Assembly (NCBI RefSeq): GCF_017654505.1
Contig: NC_054534.1
Span: 12,503,071-12,567,070 of the forward strand
Length of the DNA: 64,000 nt
Source: Polyodon spathula
Taxonomy: Eukaryota; Chordata; Actinopteri; Acipenseriformes; Polyodontidae
Reading direction: 5' to 3'
Shown piece by piece: positions 46,746 to 58,600 of the stretch (within the stretch, counting starts at the first letter, position 1; each line of letters starts with the position of its first letter). A model generated the notes under the pieces. That model saw only the letters and a program-made list of their open reading frames with translations. It had not been told where the DNA came from and did not search any database. The translations under genes and the position numbers were made by a program.

Positions 46746-47540
46746 GGGAAATGTCTTTAATCCAGGTGTCTCAACTGTAGCAGAAGCATTGTGCAACTGG
46801 ATCAAGACTTACCTTCAACAAAATAAACACACACAAAAAAAATACATCTTACTCACTGAAGATTAAGATTTAATCACAGCTGTCTGACTTTGGGTTTTCC
46901 CTAGATGAAATCTCACATGCTCTTTAGGCCTCTTCAGTATTCAACACAGGTCTCCACCTATAGGAAATAATGCTATTCCTCAAACAAATATGAATATGTT
47001 TTGTTATCATAGATGCTGTTTACATATGTGTTTATTTAAGTTCATAACAATAACCTTCATTTAAAAAAAAAAGATGAGCGCTTGCCAAAGTTTTATAGGA
47101 GAGGAGTGAAAATAGTAGTTGTCAAAGCTTTTAAATGGACAGTGTGTCATGATTTTTTTTATTTTTCCACACAAACTCCCCATAAGGTACACATCTTAAG
47201 AGACTGCCAACAATAATATCGTTTCCATAACAACAACATATACACGTGTTTTGGACAGAACAAAGGAATTATTTCATATGGGAGGAGACCATTATACAAT
47301 ACTGTTTGACGAATACATACTGTAACGGGTACATTTTGAAATGAATGAAAGCCAGTAGCTAGCAGAGCCAGTACCATTGTAACAAAACAAAACTTTTCTG
47401 ACGTTCTGTTGTTACTCCAAAACGGACTGATTTCCAGTAGATCCCTGTGCTCTCACAGACACATGACACGAATGTGTGAGGTGACCAAATGCCCGAACCA
47501 CACGTACACACACGCTTTTATGTTGTTTTCACCCATGTCT
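46746..47540. other. Intergenic, no feature recognised
   Basis: Becomes richer in CG dinucleotides towards the right, near the presumed RAI14 promoter. Confidence 0.4.
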
Positions 47541-47789
47541 GCATTACACAAACAGCTCCTGGTGCAACATTGTAACTCAACGGTCACGAGGGCAGCGCTG
47601 ACGTCATTCTTTCAGCCTGGCAAAACAATCAGAGCGCCTGAGCTCACAGGCCACTGAATGGCTCTGTAGAGTTAACGTATTAAACACGGCTCGTTATTTG
47701 TGACTGAAACTACAGGTTCTTTTCTGGGAAACTTACAAACTCCTAAACAGGTTTGCCAGTACACTTTTTGCCGCTGCTAAACTCTATGG
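47541..47789 (+). promoter_or_regulatory. RAI14: Candidate RAI14 promoter and non-coding first exon
   Basis: This segment has more CG dinucleotides than its surroundings and a full palindromic TGACGTCA at 47599-47606 (CRE/ATF site). It ends at a strong donor, CTATGGG|GTAAGTTTG (about 47789/47790), that could join to the acceptor of the RAI14 coding exon at 48886. No transcript evidence is available; the placement is inference. Confidence 0.35.
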
Positions 47790-48283
47790 GGTAAGTTTGA
47801 AAAGGTGTTTTTAACATACTTTTTTTTTTTTTTTTTTTTTTAGTTCAGTAGTGAAGTGAAGGGAGTAGTGCTTGCAAGGCTGTGCTGGAATGAATAGGGT
47901 TATTGTTTTGTGTTGTTGGATACTCCTGGACAGACGTTTGTGGAAAGTCTTTCGTGAAAATAAATACATAAACAGATGCAACAAAAAGTTTATAACAGAG
48001 TGTGAGTCACAATTGTTAATAAATAAATGGTACAGATCGAAGGAGAACAATTTACAAGTTAAAAAAATAAAATAAAAATACGGAGTTAAGTCAGGGTGAA
48101 TTTGCAATGTGCTGACTCGAACCAGACAGTCTCTTACCGATTTGTGGTACACCAGACCTTTCCATTTGAACTCTCTAATGTATGTCAGCGGGGAGAAAAG
48201 TATAATGGAACATTATATAAGTGTAAAAGAGTACACTGTGGTTAATGTGTATTTTTTTGTATACATTTTCGTCGTATACTGGT

Positions 48284-48284
48284 C

Positions 48285-48365
<81 letters not shown>
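48284..48365. repeat. (TG)n(TA)n compound microsatellite
   Basis: About 8 TG units followed by about 32 TA units. Confidence 0.98.
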
Positions 48366-48367
<2 letters not shown>

Positions 48368-48569
48368 GTTCTTGTTTTGTACAGTACCAAATTACTTACA
48401 ATTACAATCGTTGTCGACAAGCTTCGATCAGTGGCGATATAGACGGCCAACCTGAAGACTGCTGTTCTGCTACTTAAATCAAATACAATGAGTGGTGATA
48501 CTGTATCTTGCATTACTGAACAGTGTTAAGTGATACAACAGTTCATGTACTGCACGTTTAATTAGTTTT

Positions 48570-48570
<1 letters not shown>

Positions 48571-48614
<44 letters not shown>

Positions 48615-48736
48615 TTTTTGAAAATATAATACTACTGGTAAATCAAGGGGTTGGAATCGCCCCACACCTTTTATTAAACTGAGCTAGACTTGCCCTTTTA
48701 CTGAAGTGGCACTTACCAATAAAGTGATTCTGCTAG
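48571..48736 (-). repeat. Dispersed ~150-bp repeat with (TAA)n, copy 2
   Basis: Near-identical to 44471-44620 over the whole unit after the (TAA)n, including GGGGTTGGAATCGCCCCACAC. Both copies start with a TAA microsatellite, so the repeat carries or seeds it. Confidence 0.75.
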
Positions 48737-48885
48737 TGCAAGAGTGTTTATACTTCATTATTTTAAATCGAGTTACGGTACAGATTATCCTTCATGTTTG
48801 AAAATGAAAGGGGGGTGTTGTACGCGCGTCATGTTGATGTGTTGGAACTTTCTATCGAGACACTTGATAATTGTATTTTTTACAG

Positions 48886-48956
48886 GCTTTATTGACGTCT
48901 AGGAAACTGCATGGACTAAAATGAAGAGCCTAAAAGCAAAGTTCAGGAAGAGTGAT
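48886..48956 (+). CDS. RAI14: RAI14 (ankycorbin) first coding exon
   Basis: A pyrimidine-rich acceptor (TTGTATTTTTTACAG) precedes the exon. ATG at 48921 opens 12 codons, MKSLKAKFRKSD, ending at GAT|GTAAGTAC (strong donor, phase 0). This is identical to the N-terminus of mammalian RAI14 as I recall it, where the next exon begins the ankyrin-repeat region. RAI14 is an actin-associated protein with N-terminal ankyrin repeats and a long coiled coil. The exon's 5' part (48886-48920) is untranslated and contains a two-codon upstream ORF (ATG GAC TAA, 48911-48919) one base before the true start. No further RAI14 exon was found to the right edge, consistent with a long first coding intron. Confidence 0.9.
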
Positions 48957-50100
48957 GTAAGTACATTAAAATGAGCATTGTGTCTGGCAGATTAGTACAT
49001 GATGACAGGCAGGGCTGTGGAAACTGGCCTTGACTCGTGCGACTGTTCAAAAGTGGCACAGTAATTCAGTATGAACTTTACTGTGTGCTAAGCAGCCATT
49101 TCAAGGCATGTTAAATGTCATCACTTGAAACATGAAGTCCACATTTATGAAAGTAAAATTGAATGGTTTCGGAGATGGGGGGGGGGGTGCTTGATCACGT
49201 GGCATGCAAGGTCCTCCCATGGTGCTGCAAAGAACAAGAGCAGGTGACCCTGGTCTGCTGCAATCTACATGTTGTGTTTTTAACGTTTTCGGCAATTTTT
49301 TGATTTTCAGTTTTAAGGAAGGGGAAATTATGGCCAACAGATAAGACTGTTTAAAACTAACTGGATCAAAGACTAACACAATGAAGTAGTGTTAGCATGA
49401 ATTTTATTAAACATATACAGTACTTATATACTGTGATAAGAATCACTTTTCGGTTTGTTTGTAAGTGGTGAAATAGATGGGAAAGCAATGTAATCTCGGG
49501 TTTCTTTTGATTGTTTTTAACTGGTGTATGTCAAACGAGCTGTTTACATTCTGCGGTCTATCAAACTGTAATCTGCCATTGCTGGAAAGCCCTCCTGTGA
49601 CGTCACTGGTTAGCGAAGGCAGCGGGAGAGTTATGTGTGAAGTAAACGATAAGCAATGACAAGGAGGTGTACAAAGATTCACATGTGCATTACCACCGTC
49701 TCCCAAGTAACAGCGTTCACCGGTTAAGAAAGTGGTTGCCTGCAATAAAGGAAAACTGTTCGAGACTTACAACATGCTCGCGTACGCTGCGTTTACTTCC
49801 TTGACAATTATTACGTTTAAAGGCAAGTTAAATGCCGATGGAAGTTATAGTAATGTCAAAACCAGCGAATTAAAGCACACGGCGTGCACAAGTGTATTTA
49901 ACTGTTCAGAATACGACCACATAAGCTGTGACTGTCCGACACTCTGTGGAAAGGTAAAACTCAATCAAACTTAGCAGCAGTCTTTAGCAGTGCCGTTTCT
50001 GCGGATTGGAATTTTAAAAAATAAATAAAACTTAAAACAACAATCCATCCATTACACAACCAGTTTTCCTCAAGACAGCATCCAATTCCTTCACACAGTT
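48957..50100 (+). other. RAI14: RAI14 intron, proximal part
   Basis: Contains a second full TGACGTCA (49598-49605) in a CG-richer patch (about 49540-49970) and an 80-codon ORF (49732-49974) of no recognised family that ends near an AAAG|GTAAAA donor-like site. It may be an alternative promoter or part of a mobile element. Confidence 0.4.
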
Positions 50101-51308
50101 TCAGGGGGCTTGATGATTTAGTACAGATCTAGACTGTGAGTATAGCTTGTCCGTGAAAGAATGAAAATGGTTCATACCAGTAGTCTCAGAAACACAATTG
50201 GGAACTGCAAGTTCGAGTCTGTGATTTAGACATTGCCAGACAATGATGTTGAGGTACATGTCTAATTTTGTTTTTGCCACACCAGATGTTTTTACAAGCA
50301 TTACACTTGCACCATCACTTGCAAATGCAACATTATTCATCTGTAAGTATGCATGGTCAAACCTGTGTTTCTGAAGACACTTAGTTAGCGCTAACACTGT
50401 CGACTTTACTAACTGACAAAAAGTTAAATTAACACCAAAAACATGAAGTAAGGGTCACGTGTCTTGTCTGTCCTGCATTCGAGATGCACATTAAGTGTTG
50501 GGAAACCGTTCAGAGCTGTTGATTCATCAGTTAATAGAGCAATTTTACCATCAATGTGTATTATTCTCTCCAGGTTTTTTTTTTTTGATAATTTGAGTGC
50601 TGCTGTATCTGGAATGAAGACCGGTTCCCACATTAATACCATTTATGTCTTGCAGTTCCAGTGAGGCCTGGTGATCAGAATATCGATTTTATTTTGCAAG
50701 GTAGTAAGCAGTAGAAAATATTTTACAGGTAGTTTCGTGATCATGCCTTTTTGCATTGTCAACACATTTCCCAATAAGATCCTCTATGTTCTGCTGTAAC
50801 CGTGCAGTAGCCTTGTAAGGGCGCTGGATTTCTTGTTGTTCAGCTTTCTTTCTTTTTTTTTTTTTTCACAGAGATCTTAGTTGTTGCTCTTAGGTCTTTC
50901 CATTATACCCAACACTGTAATTTTTCCACTCAGCAGACAGAGAAACGCCCTGACTTTTTTAAACTGACAAAGTAGAAACTTGTCTACAAACACTACACCC
51001 CAGATTGCCATCCACACAGTCAAGGAAAGGGTAAAGTTTTTTTTTTTCTTTTCTTCCCATACCCTAGAATTCCAGATGTTTGGCCATGGACTTTCTGAAG
51101 TGTCCTGTATTTCCGTGTCTTTATCTTCGCCAGCTGTCAGTCTTACCGTAACACTACTGTCTGCAGTGTCTTCCTTAAGCAGTGTTGAAAATTCTTCACA
51201 ACCTCCCTCAGTCGCGGTTGATGTCGGACTACACAAAATAACATCGATCTTCTGTTTTTTGTGCTGCTGTTTCCAAAATATCCCATCACAGATTCTTGTC
51301 AAGTTCAT
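50101..51308 (-). pseudogene. hAT transposase remnant, KIAA1586-like
   Basis: Read right to left in broken frames. An N-terminal WNSRVWEEKKKKNF region (about 51065) comes first, then KGKIALLTDEST-type sequence (DGKIALLTDESTALN near 50530), and a region with FASDGASVMLVKTSGVA and WQCLNHRLELAVPN (about 50200-50330). It ends at HSFTDKLYSQS. These are the landmarks of the hAT family to which vertebrate KIAA1586-like proteins belong. The C-terminal dimerisation region is missing. Multiple stops and frameshifts; inactive. Confidence 0.75.
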
Positions 51309-51407
51309 TTTCCACTACTTGTGGTCATTTTAGATTCGCAAGAGTTGTTTTTATTTATTTTACCGTTGCTGTCACCTCACATATTTTAGTCTGCAAATAT
51401 CAGGAAC

Positions 51408-51611
51408 GGCTTTCACAGACGTTGCTACCCGACAAAGCAAATTCTATATTCTGATTGGCTAAAAGTACTTTACTTGATAAGGAATAATCCAATCATAACC
51501 GTGAACCTCGGCTTTCACAGACGTTGCTACCCGACAAAGCAAATTCTATATTCTGATTGGCTAAAAGTCCTTTACTTGATAAGGAATAATCCAATCATAA
51601 CCGTAAACCTC
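51408..51611. repeat. 102-bp tandem duplication (two units)
   Basis: Units 51408-51509 and 51510-51611 differ at about two positions. Each has GATTGGCTAA and CCAATCATAACC, that is, inverted and direct CCAAT-type motifs 30 bp apart. It lies 5' of the hAT remnant on the minus strand. Confidence 0.95.
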
Positions 51612-51849
51612 TTTTCGCAGGAGTCTGTGAAGTTTCCAAGACAGTTCATCTCGCACAGTGATCGTGCGATTCATTGCACTTACGCACTGTTTGACAGAAG
51701 TAGGCTATGTGTAAATACTTGTGTAAATTGTTACGTTGGTAAGCAATCTTTATTAATTATTATCATCATATCGACAACAATACGAACAAGGAAATATTTT
51801 AAATACATTTATTAATTATTTTAAATATTTGCAATTGAGAAACATGGGA

Positions 51850-51905
51850 CTTAAAAAGTGCCGGAGCACCGCTCTGCCCCCACTCCGGCTCCTCTAAACC
51901 AGTGG
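51850..51905 (-). mobile_element. Probable terminal region of the hAT element
   Basis: Reads, on the minus strand, GAGGAGCCGGAGTGGGGGCA and GAGCGGTGCTCCGGCACTTT, a GC-rich segment like the sub-terminal sequence of KIAA1586-type hAT elements. The matching left end was not identified. Confidence 0.45.
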
Positions 51906-52205
51906 TCTTAAATATCAGGTAAAAAATGCAACTCTAGCTAACTTTTTGTTAATATATTAACATATTTTCTAAATGAGCTGATGTGTTTGGAAAGAGCTGC
52001 AACACAATGCTCCCCCAATTGATTGAGTCAAAGGTCAGAATTATCTCTTAACCTACATGTTCTCTGAGTATAGTATGTACATGATTAACATAAGGGCAAA
52101 GTAACCTCTGCATACCACTGTACACTGAAAGCTCTAATTTGAGGTTTTGGAAGATGAAAGATTACTTTTACTTTAGGCATAAATTGTAGAAGTTGATCCA
52201 GCTTG

Positions 52206-52247
<42 letters not shown>

Positions 52248-52660
52248 AAAAAAAAAAAAAAAAATTCTGTCTGCCCTCTATTTAAACAAATGTATTACAA
52301 ACAACTTGGTGGTTGAACATATATTGCTGCCCTACTATATATGAAAGGTAGGAATTGGAGGTAAGATTTGCATGTGGTGCTCTTATTAGGATTCAATCCT
52401 GAAAATATCTAGTAAGAATACAAAACATGTAGACTGAAACAATTACTTTTACTTTTTACTTTTTCATGTTGAAAATGAAGTTGTCAAACGTTGACAAGAT
52501 AAGGGGAGTTGCCAGCAGTAATCTGTCCAGTGACTTCATACCTGCTAGATGGAATACAAACAATTCAAGAACAATTTAAAAGTTGGGAGTGTACAGCAAA
52601 GTGTGTGGCCTTTTTTTTTTTTTTTCCTGTTAACAATATTAACTCCTTGTGGTTAGATTT

Positions 52661-52699
<39 letters not shown>

Positions 52700-55600
52700 C
52701 CTAACTTAATGGGAAATTTAGAGTATTGTGATAATTTCTGTGAAGACATATAGCTTTATCTATAAACTGTAGTTTATTATTAAATGCAATATCACTCTAT
52801 AAAATTACTGGACTGCTGCTGCTTTATGAATACTACTCGGTCTCTGTAACATACAATAAACATGTTATTAGGTGTGCAGCACAGAGAGGAAAATCTACTA
52901 TAAATATATTTTCTTTCTGTACATGTGAAATGTGTTTGTTCAGATTTCAAGAAGTTCTTGCATCCACTCAGTGAGTCAGCCACTGAACAATGTAGAAGAG
53001 TTATCCTCTCTTGTGGGTGTTGCCTTAAAAATCTGTCTGGGTGACGGATTTCTTTTAATAAAAACAGAATGTGACAAATGAATGAGGTTAGGTTTAAATT
53101 CCTGTTTAACTTATCCAAGGAGAGATTAGTGTTATTATTTTTTTTTTAAAATTTAACTCAATTTGTTTTATTTTTATTATGTAGAATTGCTTTAAGTCTG
53201 CCTTTGTCTGAAAAGAGACAGATCAGGGTTACTTATGCCATGCCCACTTTATATTAAACAGATTTGTTGTTAAATGTCAGTTGTTTGGCATTGACTGCAC
53301 ATGACAAGAGAGGAGGCTGTTTCATTTATTTTCAATAAGTTTATAGGAAACATGTTTCTTGCACAATATTTTGAGGTATGGATTATTTAAGGGATCTGGC
53401 TGTTCAGAGAGATGCATTACAAACCAGTTCTGCAATTTTGTAAATCCACCTACAGAGAACTTTATTGTTCACAACTTAATTGCAGTTGACCACATTTGTG
53501 GTGAGAAAAACAAGACTTGATCTGAATAGTTGTATCAAACAACATTTGGTATAATTAGAAACATTTGCTTCCCCCACCCCTGTTTTATCAGTCAAGTGTA
53601 CCATAGATATTAGAAGAACTGGGCTTCCCTTCACTACCCTGCAAATCTCGCAAGCGTATAATATAAGAATAGAGTATGAATATATATTTTTAAACCTGTT
53701 TTAATAATTTTGCCAAAATGCATTATGCTTCTCCAAGAAAGCGATTGCATCATATTTCAGAGAGACAAGTGAAATAGGTTATGTTTTATGTAATTCCTGG
53801 TATTCGCAATCACTTCCTTGAAATGTTTTTAGAGACCTAGGTCTTGACTATAAGTGAAATAATTTATTACCCGCTGAAAAGATCCGTGACTTGTTTCCTG
53901 TGTTGTTGCTTGGAAATATGTGTTTGTTTATTGTAGGTAGACGGGATAATTCATCAGCCTTCTATTTTTAAAATAAAAGATTCTTTGTTGCATGATCAGA
54001 CTAAATACTTTTTTATAGCTCTGTAAAACTGATGAATGGAAGCCCAAGTTCTGCCAATTCTACTAATGCCTACACTTAACCTTACTTAAAGAATTTTGCA
54101 AAATAAATTTGTTTGGTAAATATATTTTAATTCTCCGAGTTGGTCCCTAGATCTGTGCTTCTTTGTCAGTTTGGCTCCAGTCTTTATGTGTGTATGATTA
54201 CCAGTTTAGTTTATTTCTCTTTCATCTTCATGTCCTATTGTTAGTCCACCCCAACCTTCTTAAATTCCACAAAGACAAAATCAGAAACAGTCCGCTTTTA
54301 AAGACTTCACGTACGTAACACATCTTTGACTCTTGGAACCAATACATTGTTCTATCTTTGGAATGTTCTGTTTGCTTTTTCAATTGTCTTTGATGACTTG
54401 AAGTCTTTGTCCTACTCATGCTATACTTAGCAGACTTTAAATCAGGTGAAAATGCAGACTTGGGCAGAGTTTCATGAGCAGTACAGGTACAGGCATTCTC
54501 CTGATGCATGATGCATTCACCTATGAACTATAAAGAAAAACTTTTAAAGTAAAATAATTTCATTTAAGGTACTGTAAAAAGTCAATGTGACTAGCAATTC
54601 TATGTCACCAAATGTAGCAAAGCAATATATAGCAGACCCTGATGTGATCCAGCCTAAAAGAAATTGTCAAATTTAAGATTAGTGACATTGTTTTTAAATA
54701 TTATTTAACTGTATATTTTACAAAATATAGCATAAGGTGCCCCACTTGTTGCTGTGCCTGTTTATGCTTAGAGATTTATTATTACTTGAGAATGTTTGTG
54801 CAGTGGTAATATCTTTCACTTCTCCATAAGATTTAGCTTCCCACGCCCCTGGGTTAGCTGCTTCTACCCAACTGGTCTCTGCTTCCCATTATTGGAGGTT
54901 GTATCCTAACCATTGTGGAGCTCTGCAATTGAGCCGCTTGACAAGCACTGATGCCACCTCTCCGTATACCAGTAGCAGAGTGTTTCTCTCCATATGACTG
55001 ACAAAGCGTTTTGGCAAAAAATCTGTCTTTGAGTTTGTGCGATAGTGTACAAACTATACTGTTCTTTAACAAAATGATTGTATTTATGTCAAACAAGATT
55101 ATTTATACACAATTGGTGAATTTCTCAGGAGTGGTCATTAAGTCTGTGTTGTACAATACTGGGGAATACTGTATATGTGACCACTCATTTAACAAAAAGC
55201 TGTTGAAACAGTTAGTAAAGTAATTGTACTTGGACATGACAAACCTTCAAAGTTGTAACATTTGATACTTTAGACAAGGTGTGTAAGTAGAAGATGGCAA
55301 GCAGTTTTACAGAAGCATAAAGTAGATAAGATGGCTTTTTAGAGTAAAGAACATCCAGTTTCTAATTGTGTTTAGTCACGGTTGTTGTGTACCATATTGT
55401 CCTTTTCTACATATGCCTACCACATTTTGCTGCCTGAAGTTTCAAACTAAACCATTTAGTATGATTACTATGATTATCTGGGGATAAACATAGCATTACA
55501 CATTTAAAAATCTGTAGCCTTTGTGCAAAACTGCAATGCCATGATATGTATTAGATAAGGTTGTAACTTATTGCAACAAGTTACACTAATGAGCAGGCGC

Positions 55601-58600
55601 TGATCTGACATTGAAAAGTCCACTTAAGCTGGCAATTTGGTCCTTGCTTGCATGCTTGAAAACTGTGACTTTGAATGTAATAGAAGTGAGTTTACTATGG
55701 TTGCTTGTAATTTATTTGGTGTGTGTAATGGGTAAAAAGCTGTACATTTTAATGAAAACTCAAATGGTAACATTAAACCAAAAAATAAATGATATGGGTT
55801 AATGCTGTTATGAAAAAAGAGTAGTTAGTTATGGTGTACCACATTGAGACATAGAATTTATAGAAACTTGAAGCAATGATCTTAGTAACTTTTATTGATT
55901 TTATTAATATCCAGCTTGTATTTCCCAGCTATTGTTAAACATAAGAGGTTTCCTGTTGAAAGAAAAGATAATTTTAAAAGAATATGTATTGCTTTCAATT
56001 GTATAAAAGCCTAAACCTCTATTTTCAGTACCATCACATTTGACAAAAGACTGACTGTTTCTTATAAAAATGTGATGTATTAAAAGCCGTATTCACCTAT
56101 GTCCTAATTTGTACCAATATTATGTGTATTCCAGAGGGTTGTCTGTTAGCAGGAGCTTGGAGTAGACAGGAAGTGGCCCAGTCTGCGACCTCTTTCCCAA
56201 AGGGATGGAATCATTCTTAAAAGAATGAAGAAAAAATAGACTCATCAATGAGTCAGCAAGGAAACTGGGCAAGCGCAGTCTCAGTTTACAAGAATTCACT
56301 CTGACATGCCTTTTAATTGCATCCATAATGTCTCCTAACAAGAAAGGGTGGTTAGCAGTGCTTTTCAAGCCACAGCTACCTGTGGAGGTTTTTATACAGG
56401 GAGGAATCTGAAGTATTGCCAGAATGTGTCTGTCTAATTTTAGTTTTTTGTTGTCCTTGCTTTCTTTGCCAACCTCATATTTGAAATATGCCCCAATTTT
56501 AGCTCATGTAACATTGGGTAGATTCTTTAGGCAGCTAGTGAATTGCAACATTAGGGCTGCTTTTTGATAGAAGTAATGATGAAAAAAATACTTCTGGTTC
56601 TATTTTAGGTATTTTGTACTGGGTACCAACCTTGAATTGGACTGGTATTTGTCAAAATGCCAGTTGTCTCATTACTTTTTTTGCAAATACTGAGCAGCAA
56701 GAATACCAAAAGTTAGAATGTTTTATAACAAAACTGGGTGATTCCATTTCAAACTCTGATTTAAGAACAGTTGTAGCTGCAAATATTCAAGGTTAATGTG
56801 CTTCATAAGAAACAAGCTAGTCTTTTAAGGCAGTTGCTTAGGTCAGTTAGGTATTAAGCTATAACCTTGTTAAATGTTGGCCTTTCAAGTTAATCAAGCT
56901 TGACTGGTTCCTTATCTGCAAACAATTATTTTGTTTTATGAGACTCTGGAATCAGCTTAGGGTTTGAGTGAGGCACAAGTATGAGATTTTTGCTATCCGC
57001 AAGATATTTATTAAATTCCTGACTGAGTAGATTAAGGTCAAAAGTCACCATAATCGGCAAATGATAGGGTTTCTATCATTTATATATTGTATGGTTGATG
57101 GGAAGAAGCTGTTTGACTATTTTTTTTCCTACAAGAGTAAATTGCCAAGTTGTGATATTTGACATATATTTAAAAAAAAAAAAAAAAAACTAATGAATAT
57201 AAAGAAACAGCACATGTGGAGGTTTCCAGTGTGCATTGTTTATCTATTTTAAATTATCTTAACTGTGGCAGACTTGCCACCACCATTATATAAACCCAGC
57301 TGGGTGGACTTACATTTTTATAAGGTCATATTTTGTGATTAATTGACCTAGAGACATTACCCATTGATTTTATTTTATTATTATTTTTTTTTTTGCAGCA
57401 TGTCCACCACACCCATTTGGGTGTTTGACATGGACTGGCCCTGTTAGTATTGGATAGTGTCAGGTCTTGCTTTTTTTAAACTGTCAGAAAGGGAACAAAA
57501 GGACAAAGCTCCAGGATGCACTGTTTGCAACTGATAGATAGCCTTTTGTAATAAACTGAAAACCATCACTCCAGACCAAAGGTACTAGTGCTGTAGTAAA
57601 TCAGTTGGTGCAATTAGCCTGCTTTACATATCCTGAATCTTGAATCAACAACCTGAAATTTTCAGAATAATTAATACAATTCCTTTCAGAGGTTTCCATT
57701 ATTATAGCTCTTGGAATGACAGTAGATGATTGTTCCTGTGTGATTCCTTATAAAGCAGAGCATACTTCTCTCCCGCTTGTGTTAAAACTTATACAGCAAA
57801 CAGTGAAGATCATGGACATCTTTTTTTTTTTTCATGATACTGAAAGCTGTAGTTTTGTATTTACGCTGTGGCAGAGGATCATTTTACAAACATACTTTTT
57901 TATTTACTTGAAAAACTGACAGTTTTATTTTGAGTGTGGTACGCTGTCTGTAGAAAGTTGGTTACATGCATTAAGTGCTCTATTCAGGTTGTCTTAATAT
58001 TCTATTTGTTTGTGCATTAAATGCATTGCTGTTTTCCACTAAGAGGCTAAAAAATAATCATCAAATTTCTTTTGGTAACATAATCTGGATAATTTAAAGC
58101 ATTCTTGCTTTAAAAAAAAAAAAAAAAAAAAAAAAAGCAATTGTTACCAGTGTTTTCACTGGGCTTGCTGCCCTGGTTAATTTAATGTTCACCCATTATA
58201 CTGCCAGACTTCTCACTTGATTTAAAAAAATAAATACATAGCAAAGATTCTGACATTTAGTCCCTAACTAAATTTCTAGCTATGTATATTGCTCTCTGTT
58301 CACTGTGTGGGTCTTCATTCCTGCCCCGCTGCTAAAGACTAAACAGGAAACTGAGAAAAGTAGACAGATTGCTAACAATAAGTACTGTAGCTAAACTCAA
58401 TGCTTATCCTTCACCTAAAAAATGCTTCAGGGATATGTGGCAATATGTGCGCTTCCTTTTTTGTGATATTGCTAATTCCAAATAACTGTTTTTAAACTAG
58501 TGTTAAAAGCAAATTTCAGATGGCCATAATTAATAATGTAATGTATGTATGTATCAATACAGTTATTTGCATAATAGACACCGATCTTGACAAGAATCCT

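Larger units (their letters stand above)
47790..48885 (+). other. RAI14: Presumed intron in RAI14 5' UTR
   Basis: Between the candidate donor at 47790 and the acceptor at 48885. It contains (TG)n/(TA)n at 48284-48365 and the second copy of the (TAA)n-linked repeat. Confidence 0.35.

Noticed and set aside
48109..48513. ORFs rich in alternating Ile-Tyr across the (TA)n repeat
   Set aside because: Translation of a microsatellite.
49732..49974. 80-codon ORF in a CG-richer patch downstream of the RAI14 exon
   Set aside because: Ends near a donor-like site, but no recognisable domain and no acceptor or promoter evidence. Kept only as a note in the intron entry.
50980..51333. 117-codon plus-strand ORF
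   Set aside because: Antisense of the hAT remnant.
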